Position numbers and translations under genes: made by a program. Positions 1 through 7,860 of a stretch of DNA of 64,000 bases are shown here, in pieces. The DNA comes from Streptomyces spiroverticillatus (lineage in GTDB: Bacteria; Actinomycetota; Actinomycetes; Streptomycetales; Streptomycetaceae), in assembly GCA_014650415.1 (NCBI GenBank), contig BMUX01000027.1, positions 1 to 64,000 on the forward strand, read 5' to 3'. Under the pieces are notes generated by a model. It was not told the DNA's origin. It ran no database searches and was given only the letters and a program-made list of their open reading frames with translations. How positions within the stretch are numbered: the stretch's first letter is position 1; each line of letters opens with the position of its first letter.

Positions 1-192
1 CGGCGCGGACCGTCACCGGGTGGCATTCCAGCAAGTCGGCGACCTCGACGGTGGTCCGGCCACGGTCGAGGAGAGGAAGCGGATGCATTCGGCCCGCTGC
101 CGGGTGTACGCGGTCAGATCACCGCGGGCCAGCAACCCGTGCAGATCACGGTGCTGAACGTCAGTCAGCTCAACTCGGAGGCTCTTCCCCAT
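1..192 (-). pseudogene. IS630-family transposase, N-terminal fragment (frameshifted)
   Basis: Read leftward from an ATG at 192, the protein begins MGKSLRVELTDVQHRDL, followed by the helix-turn-helix head of IS630-type transposases. After ECIRFL the frame is lost. A shifted frame restores the expected DRGRTTVEVADLLECHPVTV, so a small insertion near 95-105 breaks the gene. The rest runs off the window edge. No inverted repeat or catalytic DDE part is visible here. A C-terminal IS630 piece lies at 7492-7860, but nothing shows that the two come from the same copy. Confidence 0.7.
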
Positions 193-557
193 GGCGTCTC
201 TCCCACAGGACACCTACCCGACACACCCAACTTCACCAGCTCCGCTTAGCGCCGCTGTCCCGTAGAACCTTCATTCGGTGATGCCTGCAGTGTGGGTGCT
301 TCCAGCTCGAAATGGCGATCGGCCCGCCAACACCGGAAAATGTGGCGCTAGTTCGCAGCCGTTCTCGCCCTCCTCCCTAACCCGCCCGGGGGGCTGGAGG
401 ATGGGGCGAAGGTCTGCCCGATGTGCAGACCCGACACTGGGTCGGGCTTCTGCAATGGGTGTGGTTCTTCTTCCGCGGTGAGAACGTTCATGCCGTGAGG
501 TGGTAGATCCGCGAGAGTCTGCCGCTCTCCCGGAAGCCGCCCCTCTCCTGCAACGAC
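193..557. other. Intergenic stretch without recognised gene
   Basis: About 365 bases between the IS630 fragment and the promoter of the MarR-type gene. Reading frames are short, overlap on both strands and resemble no family I recognise. I see no RNA gene or repeat. Confidence 0.5.
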
Positions 558-588
558 TTGACCTCAACCTCACTTGAGGTTTTAGCGT
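558..588 (+). promoter_or_regulatory. SoxR/MerR-type operator-promoter
   Basis: A perfect dyad, ACCTCAA (561-567) and TTGAGGT (574-580) with a 6-base centre, closely resembles the SoxR box CCTCAA-N6-TTGAGG. It lies between a -35-like TTGACC (558-563) and a -10-like TAGCGT (583-588). The spacer is 19 bases, the long spacing typical of promoters activated by MerR-family DNA distortion. It points at the MarR-type gene starting at 641. No SoxR gene is present in the window, so the regulator would act in trans. The sites are read directly; the regulator is inferred. Confidence 0.6.
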
Positions 589-640
589 TCAAAGTGCTCA
601 GCAAGCAAGACACCTTCGACGCGAACTGCGAGGCCCCTTG

Positions 641-1102
641 ATGGAATTCACCGATGCCGAACTCCTCACCCAGCCCATGGGCTACTGGGCCGGAGCCGCC
701 CAGCAGGCCATCGTCGGGCACATGAACGACTCCCTCGAACAGCTTGGCATCCGGCAGCCGCACGCCTGGTCCTTGTTCCGGGTGGGAGAGAGCGAGGGTC
801 GGTTCACTCGGGGCGAGGCGGCCAAGAAGGTTGCCGAGACGCGGCCGTACGTCGACGTGTCCGTCATCGACGGAGCGATCGGGGACCTCGTCGAATGGGG
901 CTGGCTCGCAGAGGACCAGCGGGGCCGGCTCACACTGACCGAGGCGGGGACTACGGCGTGGAAGCAGGTCACTGGCGAGGTCATCCCGGGTGCGCAGACG
1001 CGGCTGCGCGCGGGAGTCAGCGACGAGGAGTACGTCGCCGCGATCAAGGTGCTGCGGCGGATGATCACCAACGTGGGTGGCGATGCAGGGTTCGTCGCTT
1101 AA
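641..1102 (+). CDS. MarR-type winged-helix transcriptional regulator
   Basis: Predicted cytoplasmic DNA-binding protein of 153 aa. The layout is MarR-like: an N-terminal dimerisation helix (MGYWAGAAQQAIVGHMNDSL), a helix-turn-helix around residues 50-85 (TRGEAAKKVAETRPYVDVSV), and a wing (LAEDQRGRLTLTEAG). ATG at 641 is preferred over the in-frame TTG just upstream. A SoxR-type operator sits about 60 bases upstream, suggesting redox-linked control. The stop codon TAA (1100-1102) coincides with the presumed target duplication of the following IS, so the natural C-terminus could have been altered. Its regulatory target is not evident. Confidence 0.65.
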   Translation: MEFTDAELLTQPMGYWAGAAQQAIVGHMNDSLEQLGIRQPHAWSLFRVGESEGRFTRGEAAKKVAETRPYVDVSVIDGAIGDLVEWGWLAEDQRGRLTLTEAGTTAWKQVTGEVIPGAQTRLRAGVSDEEYVAAIKVLRRMITNVGGDAGFVA

Positions 1103-1129
1103 GAACTCCTAACAGAATGATCTTTCGGG

Positions 1130-1534
1130 TCAGGCGTCGATCTCCCAGTGGAGGGTGCCAGTCTGGGCAAGGGGCTCCAGCACCTCGACCAAGAACGCCT
1201 CGTCCGAGCCGGGCGGGAGGTCCACCGCGAGGTAGGTGCCCTGGAGCCACTCATGTGGCAGGCCGGCGTCGACGGCCTTGCCGTGCAGGAGCTCGTGTAC
1301 TTGGTCTCGGTCTGCGTGTCCCACGGCGAGTGCGACGCGAAGGGTCCGGTGGCCGGACTTGCGCACGACTCTGGTCACCAGGTGGTTGCTGTCGATGGTC
1401 ACGACGTCGCGGTAGCAGATTCCGTAGGTGAAGAAGGGCAGACAGGCCACCTCGAAGGTGTCCTCGGTGAGCTGGCGGGTCCACAGTTGCTCGCGACAGT
1501 TGTCCAGCCCGTCCGACAGGTCGGCGTGGATCAT
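1130..1534 (-). CDS. DUF4265 domain protein carried inside the IS
   Basis: 134 aa from ATG at 1534, with the DUF4265 signature EQLWTRQLTEDTFEVACLPF followed by FTYGICYRDVV. The start overlaps the transposase stop as ATGA (1534-1531), so translation is probably coupled to the transposase. The same frame stays open upstream and encodes HEDPIGRDTTNY, which also looks like the family's N-terminus but has no usual start codon. The gene was therefore probably captured slightly truncated and now starts at an internal ATG. The biochemical role of DUF4265 is unknown; it is not a usual IS component. Confidence 0.7.
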   Translation of the reverse strand: MIHADLSDGLDNCREQLWTRQLTEDTFEVACLPFFTYGICYRDVVTIDSNHLVTRVVRKSGHRTLRVALAVGHADRDQVHELLHGKAVDAGLPHEWLQGTYLAVDLPPGSDEAFLVEVLEPLAQTGTLHWEIDA

Positions 1535-2482
1535 GTAGTTGGTGGTATCCCGTCCGATCGGGTCTTCGTGCGTGATGATGGTGATGGGGTGCCTCCCGGA
1601 GCTGGATCCCGACTCTCAGATCCTGCAACAGCTGCCTCGGCCTGGATGCAGCGGGGTGCGTTCAGACGTCGCCAGCAGATCAGTGCGCATCCGAGGGTGA
1701 GGAAGGCTTCGTGGATGTCGTCGCGGATCTCCCAGCGGATCCGCAGGCGGCGGAACCAATGCAGATGGGCGAACGCGCGCTCGACGAACCAGCGTTGAGT
1801 GCCCAGTCCGGAGCCGTGCTCGGTGCCCCGGCGGGCGACCAGGGGTTTCACTCCGAGCCCCCGGACCAGGCGGCGGTACTTGTCGTGGTCGTACCCGCGG
1901 TCGGCGAGGACGGCATCGGGACGCCGCCGTGGACGGCCGCGCTTGCCCCGCACGGGCGGCACCGCTTCCAGGAGCGGAATGAGCTGAGTGACGTCGTTGC
2001 GGTTCCCGCCGGTCAGCGCGACGGCGAGCGGGATGCCGGAGGCATTGGTGATCAGATGGTCTTTGCTGCCTGCCCTGCCCCGGTCAACAGGGCTTCGTCC
2101 CGTCTTGGGCCCCCTTTTACGCCCGGACGTGGGAGCCGTCGACCGCCGCCCGGGAGAAGTCCAGCACGTTCGCCCTGCGGAGTTCGGCCAGGAGGACCTC
2201 GTGGAGCCGGGGCCAGACGCCGGCCTCGGTCCACTCGGCCAGGCGGCGCCAACACGTCATGCCTGAGCCGAAGCCGAGCTCCTGCGGCAGGTGTTCCCAG
2301 GCGATCCCGGTGTGCAGCACGAACAGAATGCCCTGGAACACCAGCCGGCCCGGATGCCGCTTGTGCCCGGGACAGCGAGTACGGCGCTCCACCTTCGGTA
2401 GCAGCGGTTCGATCACCGCCCACAGTTCGTCGTCCACATACCACGGCTTCGGCCGAGCCGCCCCACACCCCCGGATCGTCAC
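1531..2482 (-). CDS. IS5-family transposase, two overlapping frames with probable programmed frameshift
   Basis: The first frame (2482 down to 2117) begins MTIRGCGAARPKPWYVDDEL and contains the IS5 zinc/helix region LGFGSGMTCWRRLAEW and DGSHVRA, then stops. The second frame continues as RKRGPKTG, SPVDRGRAGSK, LADRGYDHD and FVERAFAHLHWFRRLRIRWE, which carry the later DDE residues. The switch point is a run AAAAGGGGG near 2112-2120, a plausible slippery site. A similar run lies at the same place in the IS5-family fragment near 49.9 kb. The second frame runs on to 1531 through non-typical C-terminal residues into the passenger gene. Confidence 0.75.
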
Positions 2483-2530
2483 TTCCAGCGCGATCCAACC
2501 ACCTCGAAGATCATTTCGTTAGGAGTTCTA

Positions 2531-3399
2531 AGGGTGTTGCACAAGGCTGTGAACTGGGCATCTCCCAGATATGGCAGGGGTGTTGAGGGCTGAGGCGTTG
2601 TGGGTGGAGACGTTCACCGGGCTGCGGCTGGAGCAGTTCGGCCGCCTGCTCAAGGCGGTTCGTGACCGGAGTGGGAACGGTACGCTGCGGGGCCGTCCGT
2701 GGAGCCTGCCGCTGGCCGAACGGGTCCTGGTGGCGGTCGTGTACTACCGCACGAACCTGACCATGCGGAAGTTGGCGCCGCTCTTCGGAATCTCCTTCTC
2801 AACCCTGTGCCGGGTGATCCAGCGGCTCGGCCCGCTGCTCGCACCGGAACCGGTGTCCCGGCCGGCCGATGCGGCGGACCGGTTGTGGATCGTGGACGGC
2901 ACCCTGCTGCTGGTCCGCGACCGGCGCGTCGGTACGTCCTCACGCAACTACCGGTTCTCCGTAAACGTGCAGGTCATAGTCGACGCCGAGACATGGCTGG
3001 TGATTGCCGCCGCCCGCCCGATGCCGGGTACCACCGCAGACGCGCATGTCTGGCGGGCCTCCGGGCTGGCCGATTTCTGCCAGGGCGTGACTGTGTTGGG
3101 TGACGGCGCCTACCTCAACTGCGGCATGGCCGTGCCCCACCGTAAACGGCCTCGACGACCCCTGCTGGCGGGCGAGGAGGCGGACAACGCCGCGCACCGC
3201 ACGGTGCGGGCCCGGGTGGAGCATTGACCGGCCGGATGAGCAACTATCAAGATCCTCCGCGACTGCCGGCAGCACGGCGACGGCCTCCACCACGCCGTCC
3301 AGGCCGTCGCCCAGATGCACAACCTCGCCCTCGCATCCTGACCAGAAAACCGCTCTCACAGGCCCTGAACTGTGCCAACACCGCCTTGTGCAACACCCT
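2531..3399 (+). mobile_element. Second IS5-family element, adjacent to the first
   Basis: Perfect 17-base terminal inverted repeats, AGGGTGTTGCACAAGGC at 2531-2547 and its complement at 3383-3399, enclose one rightward transposase gene. The element begins right at the TAA flanking the first IS, so one jumped next to the other. No clean target duplication is visible: the flanks read CTA on the left and TTA on the right. The transposase is broken, so movement would need help in trans. Confidence 0.8.
2571..3341 (+). pseudogene. IS5-family (DDE) transposase, disrupted near the C-terminus
   Basis: The frame starts MAGVLRAEALWVETFTGLRL and shows a DDE tnp_4-like core: DRLWIVDGTLL (first Asp), VTVLGDGAYLNCG (second Asp) and RARVEH (Glu region). 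After VEH it hits TGA at about 3226 and another TGA soon after. The same frame resumes with KILRDCRQHGDGLHHAVQ and ends in QMHNLALAS at 3341. Between the stops a shifted frame reads GRMSNY, the residues expected here. One lost and one gained base therefore explain the damage. Confidence 0.75.
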
Positions 3400-3681
3400 T
3401 TAGCGACCATCAGCGCCATACGTTGCACGGTGGTCCGGGTGCTCGCGTTCCAGCAGCCCCTTGAATGAGCGGTCCCCGTGCCCAGCCTGCCCTTCAGAGG
3501 AACTGCACCCGTACGACTTTTGCACGCCCTCGGTGTTGCCCAGTTGGTGGTGCTCCAGACGGACGGAACCAAGGTGGCGGACCGCGTAGATCCGTGCGCG
3601 CCAGAGCGCGGCGGGCGAGCGGCCCTGCTCGCCGTATGCCGTCCGGAACGCCATCTGCTCGTCGTTCTTCGCCAGTGCCAT
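3400..3681 (-). pseudogene. Possible phosphotransferase C-terminal fragment
   Basis: Leftward reading from ATG at 3681 gives MALAKNDEQMAFRTAYGEQG, then ALWRARIYAVRHLGSVRLEH and RLGNTEGVQKSY-like residues. These resemble the last helices of APH/phosphotransferase-family proteins, though I recognise this only loosely. The frame stays open upstream to 3873 without family features. It ends exactly at the IS boundary (3400), suggesting truncation by the element. Catalytic Brenner and DFG-like motifs are absent, so it is unlikely to be active. Confidence 0.3.
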
Positions 3682-3922
3682 GCGCGACCGGGCTGCCACC
3701 CTCAAGACCTCACCACCACGCACACCTCGGGCGCTGGCGAAGGCAACGTCACCAGGATCAAGCTGCTCAAGAGACAGAGGTACGGCCAGGTCAACTTCGA
3801 CCACCTGCGGCGCCGTAACTTGCTGTCGCCGTGATCGATCAGCCACTCTCCCCAAAACATCGACAGAGCCCACAAGCTGAGCCAGAACCCGAGAAGTAGC
3901 AGGCTGAGCGACGCGCGGTGTG

Positions 3923-4699
3923 TCACTGCCTGGGGGGTGCTCGGGTGAGTCCGATTCCGACCTTCGTCAGCATTTGGCCGAGGAGGTGGGGGGCCCGTGG
4001 CCGTGTTGGCACTCCGCGCGCCGTTCCCGTCCAGTGGGCGTCAGTGAGCTGCTCCGTTGCCGTGAGGATCCGGTCGTCGTTCTGGGTGGCCAGGACGACG
4101 ACGAATCGCAGGTAGTCGCCGATGTCGGTGCCCTGGGGGTGCTGGTGGAGGAAGTTCTGCAGGCGTGGTGTTAGGGCGGGCAGGGTGCGGTCCGTCGGGA
4201 AGACCACGGCGAGTCCGGCGAGGGCGAGGCGAACCGCGGTGCATTCGGCCGTCCAGCGGGCCAGCAGAGTTGGAACGTGCGCCTGGACTGCGTTGCGGGC
4301 CCGGGCCTCGCTGTCGGGATCGGCATGCTGTGGGGTGGTCGGCCAGGTTTCGGCGAGATGGCGCTCCGCGACAGTGGCCGCCCTGAACAGCAGGTCGACG
4401 GCTTGGAACCGGTGTTGGGCGAGAACACGGTCGTCGACTGCGAGGGCCGCAACCAGGGCGAGGCCGTCAGCGGTGGCCGGCTGGCAGGTGTCCTGGTGAA
4501 GGATCTCGCTGTAGAAGTCGCCGAGGAAGCTCCGGTCGTCCCAGCAGGGGTCGACCTCGTCGTCGAACAGTATCGCGGCCTGGGGTGGCCGGGGACCCTG
4601 TATGCGGTCGGCGATGACGTCCCGGAACAGCTGCCGGATGGGCGGACCAGCAGCGTTCGTGGTGTGTTGGGCCAGCTCGGGTTCGGCGTTCGTATCCAT
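3923..4699 (-). CDS. Hypothetical protein
   Basis: 258 aa from ATG at 4699 (MDTNAEPELAQHTTNAAG). The frame is open further upstream, but those residues are Arg-rich and lack coding character. The protein is largely helical, with Leu/Ala-rich stretches (LALVAALAVDDRVLAQHRF, VRLALAGLAVVFPTDRTLP) and no signal peptide or membrane segment. I do not recognise the family. It lies between relics, alone on its strand apart from the decayed TPR regulator upstream, so context gives no role. Codon use is Streptomyces-like, which supports a real gene. Confidence 0.5.
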   Translation of the reverse strand: MDTNAEPELAQHTTNAAGPPIRQLFRDVIADRIQGPRPPQAAILFDDEVDPCWDDRSFLGDFYSEILHQDTCQPATADGLALVAALAVDDRVLAQHRFQAVDLLFRAATVAERHLAETWPTTPQHADPDSEARARNAVQAHVPTLLARWTAECTAVRLALAGLAVVFPTDRTLPALTPRLQNFLHQHPQGTDIGDYLRFVVVLATQNDDRILTATEQLTDAHWTGTARGVPTRPRAPHLLGQMLTKVGIGLTRAPPRQ

Positions 4700-4825
4700 G
4701 GCGTCAGCGCAGCCTACGGGAACGTGTCGGGCCGACGCTGTCCGGCGGTTCTGGGGACTCGATCCTCTGCGCCTCACCACGGTCTGTGGTCGTGTCCCGG
4801 GGGACTGGTAGTCACCGTGTGTGGG

Positions 4826-5300
4826 TCAGGCGGTGGCTGTTCCGTGGGTGTCGATGTGCGGGGGAAGGGCGCGGAGGCGGTCGTGGAGGTCGCTGATTCC
4901 AGCGGCGTCGGCGGGACCGAAGGAGTGGTCGAGGCGGATGAGCCTGGTGCGTGTGGTGGAGCGCAGGCGGGAGGCGGGGATGCGGTCGAGGACGTCCAGC
5001 GCGCGCTGGACGGCGTCGGCGGGGTGGCCGGGGGCCTCGGCCTGAGCCAGGGTGAGGGATGCGGCGGCTCATCCGGGAGTGTCGGGGGTGCAGGCGGCCA
5101 GGGAGGCTTCCGCGCACGAGGTGGCCTGCACGGTGCGGCCGAGACTGGCCTGTGCCTCGGCCTCGTGCAGTGCGAGTTCGGCGGCATCGAAACCGAAGCG
5201 GCCCGGGACGAAGCTGGCCGGGTCGGCGTCGAGCGTGCGGCGGGCATCAGTGAGCGCACGGTCCGCTTCGTCGGCACGCGGCACGTACCGCATCTGGAAG
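4826..5300 (-). pseudogene. Relic of a TPR-containing transcriptional regulator (C-terminal part)
   Basis: Leftward, the translation runs RYVPRADEADRALTDARRTL, then FGFDAAELALHEAEAQASLG and CAEASLAACTPDTPG, a TGA stop where a Trp codon is expected, and on in frame through AAASLTLAQAEAPGHPADAV to a final stop at 4826. The helix-pair repeats resemble the tetratricopeptide half of Streptomyces XRE/SARP-like regulators. The N-terminal DNA-binding half is missing. The coding match stops near 5300, where an SRPBCC gene starts on the other strand, marking a recombination junction. The stop and truncation together indicate a dead gene. Confidence 0.55.
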
Positions 5301-5770
5301 GCCGCGACGTCGTCGCCTTCGTCCGCCGGCTGCCGCACCCCATCGGGGACGTCTGGCAGATGATCACGGACCCGGCGCGGCTTCCGGAGTGGCTGGCCGC
5401 CGCCGACATCGACCTGCGGCCGGGCGGCCACGTCGAGTTCCGCTGGCTCAACGCTGAAGCCGTCGCCCGCGGCACGGTGGACGCCCTCCGTCCGCCGCAC
5501 GTCGTCGACTACCGCACCGATATCCACGGCCATCTCCATTTTGAGCTCGCCGAGGAGGCATACGGTTGCCGGCTGAGTTTCGTCTGCACGGTGGTCGACG
5601 CCGGTGAACACCTCGCCGCCTCCCTCGCCGGCTGGCACACCCACCTCGACCATCTGGCTGGTGCGCTCGCCGGAACCCCTGCCGTCTGGAGCGAAGGGGC
5701 GGACGCCCCCATGGCCCGCTGGCGGGAACTCCTCACCCACTACACCGACATGCTGGAACAGCGGCGCTGA
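5299..5770 (+). CDS. SRPBCC/AHSA1-like ligand-binding protein, N-terminus uncertain
   Basis: About 155 aa with the START-like fold pattern: FVRRLPHPIGDVWQMITDPA, LPEWLAAADIDLRPGGHVEF, then a C-terminal helix ending LLTHYTDMLEQRR. Such proteins bind small hydrophobic ligands or act as Hsp90 co-factors or toxin stress proteins; the ligand here is unknown. The reading frame is open far upstream (to 4277), but that part is antisense to a relic and lacks coding character. No good ATG/GTG precedes residue VVAFVRR, so the 5' end was probably lost in the same rearrangement that truncated the TPR relic. It ends 30 bases before the LysR gene. Confidence 0.5.
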
Positions 5771-5799
5771 GCGACCGGCCCTGGTTATACGATCCGCCC

Positions 5800-6675
5800 A
5801 TGGAACTACGCCAGTTGCGGTATTTCTGCATGGTGGCCGAGGAACGCAACGTGACCCGGGCGGCGGAACTGCTCGGCATCCGGGCCACGTCGCTCAGCCA
5901 GCAGATCATCGCGCTGGAACGGGACCTCGGCGCGCCGCTGTTCGTCCGCACACCGTCCGGAATGACCCCGACGAAAGCTGGCTTTGCGCTGATCCCGCAG
6001 GCCCGGGCGGCGCTCGACGCCGCGGAGTCGGCCCGTTCGGCGGTGCGCGGCGCGGCCGCCGGCGATCGCGACCCGCTGCGGGTCGGCGTGACACCCGGCT
6101 GCCCGCCGTGGGTGCTGCGCCGACTCTGGACGGCGGCCGACGCGCAGACGTCCACGTTGCTGGACTGGCTGCGCCGCGGGTCACTGGACGTTGGCTTGGT
6201 GGTCCTGCCGCTGCCGGTCGACATCGTCGGGTTCGGGTCTGAGGTGGTCAACGACGAGGCCTTGGGGGTGCTGGTGACGGAGGGCCACCGGCTGGCGTCG
6301 TTCGAAACCGTGGCGTGGCCTGATCTTGCCGGTTCGGAACTTCTCTGGTTTCCCCGGGAGTTCGCGCCGGGCTACTACGACGAGGTGCTCGGATTCTGCC
6401 GGTCCGCCGGCTGGGCGCCCCGGGTGGTGCGCGAACGGCCGCCGCGCAGAAGGATGTTCGCCGCTGAGCTGAGTGGCGGCGGCGATGTGGTGGCGCTGCG
6501 CCCGGAGTGGGAGGCGGGGGAGGGCCTGGAGTGGATTCCTCTGTTGGCTGAGGCACCACGGGTGCGGCACGCGTTCGTGTGGTCCCGGACGCATTCCCGC
6601 GCGGAAGAGATCGCTGAGCTGGTGCGTGAGGCCGCGCCTCAGACGCGTACGACATCGCCTCGTGGACGGGGCTGA
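5800..6675 (+). CDS. LysR-family transcriptional regulator
   Basis: 291 aa. The winged helix-turn-helix occupies residues 1-60 (MELRQLRYFCMVAEERNVTR, AAELLGIRATSLSQQIIALE). A periplasmic-binding-like effector domain follows: VGVTPGCPPW, LDVGLVVLPLPVDIVGFGSE, ALGVLVTEGHRLAS. It lacks the first half of the usual effector lobe and is slightly short for the family. It lies downstream of the SRPBCC gene and ahead of the DUF6506 gene on the same strand, which are the likeliest local targets. The inducer cannot be predicted from sequence. Confidence 0.8.
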   Translation: MELRQLRYFCMVAEERNVTRAAELLGIRATSLSQQIIALERDLGAPLFVRTPSGMTPTKAGFALIPQARAALDAAESARSAVRGAAAGDRDPLRVGVTPGCPPWVLRRLWTAADAQTSTLLDWLRRGSLDVGLVVLPLPVDIVGFGSEVVNDEALGVLVTEGHRLASFETVAWPDLAGSELLWFPREFAPGYYDEVLGFCRSAGWAPRVVRERPPRRRMFAAELSGGGDVVALRPEWEAGEGLEWIPLLAEAPRVRHAFVWSRTHSRAEEIAELVREAAPQTRTTSPRGRG

Positions 6676-6699
6676 AACTGTCGCGCTTTGCTACGCGGC

Positions 6700-6999
6700 A
6701 TGGCACTCACTCACTGGGGATTCATCTACACGGCCGCCGGTTCTGTTCTGGAGAGGACCGTGGTCGACACCCCCGTCTGCCGGTCGGTCTTCATCGGAGT
6801 CGACGGCCCGGCGGACGGGCTTGCGGCGGCGCGCCGCCTGGTTGCGGAAGGGGTGCAGCTTATTGAGCTGTGCGGCGGATTCGGCCCGGTCTGGGCCGGA
6901 CGGATCATCGAGGCGATCGACGGAATCGTGCCGGTGGGCGTTGTCGGCTATGGCCCGGAGGCGGTGGATCAGGTGCACCGGATTTTTGCGGACGGTTGA
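6700..6999 (+). CDS. DUF6506 family protein
   Basis: 99 aa from ATG at 6700 (MALTHWGFIYTAAGSV). The conserved stretch EGVQLIELCGGFGPVWAGRI and the tail PVGVVGYGPEAVDQVHRIF are characteristic of this small uncharacterised family. It appears to be a compact alpha/beta soluble protein with no signal peptide. An upstream in-frame TTG at 6688 is possible but less likely. It follows the LysR gene by 24 bases and may be co-transcribed with it. The function is unknown. Confidence 0.65.
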   Translation: MALTHWGFIYTAAGSVLERTVVDTPVCRSVFIGVDGPADGLAAARRLVAEGVQLIELCGGFGPVWAGRIIEAIDGIVPVGVVGYGPEAVDQVHRIFADG

Positions 7000-7047
7000 G
7001 CGATTGCCGGAGGGCCTGAGGCAGTGCCTCGACGGGCCTAGTGCTGT

Positions 7048-7074
7048 GCCCGGAAACGATTGCCGGGGTGGCTC
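7048..7074 (+). repeat. Direct repeat flanking the VOC gene, copy 1
   Basis: This 27-base stretch, beginning GCCCGGAAACGATTGCCG, recurs with a few changes at 7466-7493, beginning GCCCGGAGCCGATTGCCG. The two copies bracket the VOC gene at 7124-7459. The second lies at the edge of an IS630 transposase fragment, so they may be IS ends or a duplication scar. Confidence 0.4.
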
Positions 7075-7123
7075 GGGATGGTTGTGACAGAGGTTGTGCA
7101 TGGGCACTGCCCATAATGGGCGT

Positions 7124-7459
7124 ATGCCACTGACTGCGAAAATGATCACGATTGACTGCGCGGAGCCTCGGGTTCTGGCCGATTGGTGGGCTGCCGCACT
7201 GGCGGCAGAGGTGTCCGTGGACTTCGGGGACTTCGTTATGGTCGCCGCGGACCCCCTGGCGTTGGGGTTTCAGCGCGTCCCCGAGGAGAAGCGGGTCAAG
7301 AACCGTGTCCACGTGGATTTCTCCTCTGCCAGTCGCGGTGACGAGGTGGACCGGTTGGTATGCATGGGTGCCACTGTCGTCAGCGAGCACACGGTGCCCG
7401 GGCTGTCCTGGACCACCTTGAGGGACCCGGAGGGCAACGAGTTCTGCGTCTCGGGGTGA
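7124..7459 (+). CDS. VOC-family (glyoxalase-like) protein
   Basis: 111 aa from ATG at 7124 (MPLTAKMITIDCAEPRVLAD). It contains a single vicinal-oxygen-chelate module pair: ADWWAAALAAEVSVDFGDFV, KNRVHVDFSSASRGDEVDRL, and the closing TTLRDPEGNEFCV typical of Glyoxalase_6 proteins. Members bind metals or small ligands, including some resistance proteins; no substrate can be assigned. Short direct repeats flank it (7048-7074, 7466-7493), and an IS630 relic follows on the other strand. An in-frame start at 7094 is less likely. Confidence 0.7.
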   Translation: MPLTAKMITIDCAEPRVLADWWAAALAAEVSVDFGDFVMVAADPLALGFQRVPEEKRVKNRVHVDFSSASRGDEVDRLVCMGATVVSEHTVPGLSWTTLRDPEGNEFCVSG

Positions 7460-7465
7460 CGCTGG

Positions 7466-7493
7466 GCCCGGAGCCGATTGCCGTGCTGGGCTC
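7466..7493 (+). repeat. Direct repeat flanking the VOC gene, copy 2
   Basis: Near-copy of 7048-7074 with about four differences. It overlaps the region just beyond the IS630 transposase stop codon, consistent with an IS terminus. Confidence 0.4.
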
Positions 7494-7860
7494 AGGCCCT
7501 GCCGGTGAGTGGGCGTCCGCCCCAGCGGTTGCCCTTCTCGCTGCGGACCCGGGCGCGTCCACGGCGCTGTGCGGCCAGAAGATCCGGATGCCGGGTGTGG
7601 GTGTTGCGCCAGCGCAGATACCGGTGCAACGCCCACGTCTGGACGGTGTGGTTGGGGTGGTGGGAGTTCGCCAGGGTGAACTGCCGCAGCGGCCCGAAGT
7701 ACGCCTCGATGGGGTTCGCCCACGACGCGTAGGTCGGGGTGAAACACGGCTTGACGTTGTTCTTGTGGGCCCAGGCGCGGATCTTGGCGCCCTTGTGCGC
7801 GGACAGGTTGTCCAGGATCACGTAAGCCGGTGAGCCGTCGGGCCGGGCGGCCCGACCTGT
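7492..7860 (-). pseudogene. IS630-family transposase, C-terminal DDE fragment
   Basis: Leftward translation gives SPAYVILDNLSAHKGAKIRA, the second Asp of the IS630 DDE triad in VILDNLSAH, and PCFTPTYASWANPIEAYFGP, the final Glu in NPIEAYFG. A Leu/His/Arg-rich tail and stop follow at 7492. The N-terminal two thirds are missing. Upstream it is fused in frame to the first half of an SDR gene (HAVNVTG joins RAARPDG near 7860). The junction shows that a transposon event removed the SDR C-terminus. Confidence 0.75.

Larger units (their letters stand above)
1104..2528 (-). mobile_element. IS5-family insertion sequence with a DUF4265 passenger gene
   Basis: Terminal inverted repeats of 22 bases match at 20 positions: left end GAACTCCTAACAGAATG... 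at 1104-1125, right end ...CGTTAGGAGTTC at 2507-2528. Directly outside lies a 3-base repeat, TAA at 1101-1103 (overlapping the edge by counting) and TAA at 2529-2531, compatible with the TNA duplications of some IS5 subgroups. Inside are a two-frame transposase read leftward and, downstream of it, a separate DUF4265 gene. A second IS abuts the right end at 2531. The element has both ends and may still be mobile. Confidence 0.75.

Noticed and set aside
3702..3926. Small leftward frame with one hydrophobic segment (LSLLLLGFWLSLWALSMFWG)
   Set aside because: Only a GTG start without ribosome site, poor third-position G/C, and overlap with another weak frame. No family recognised.
4277..5298. Long rightward frame continuous with the SRPBCC protein
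   Set aside because: It lies antisense to the hypothetical gene and the TPR relic, is Gly/Val-rich and has no domain; only the part after about 5299 looks real.
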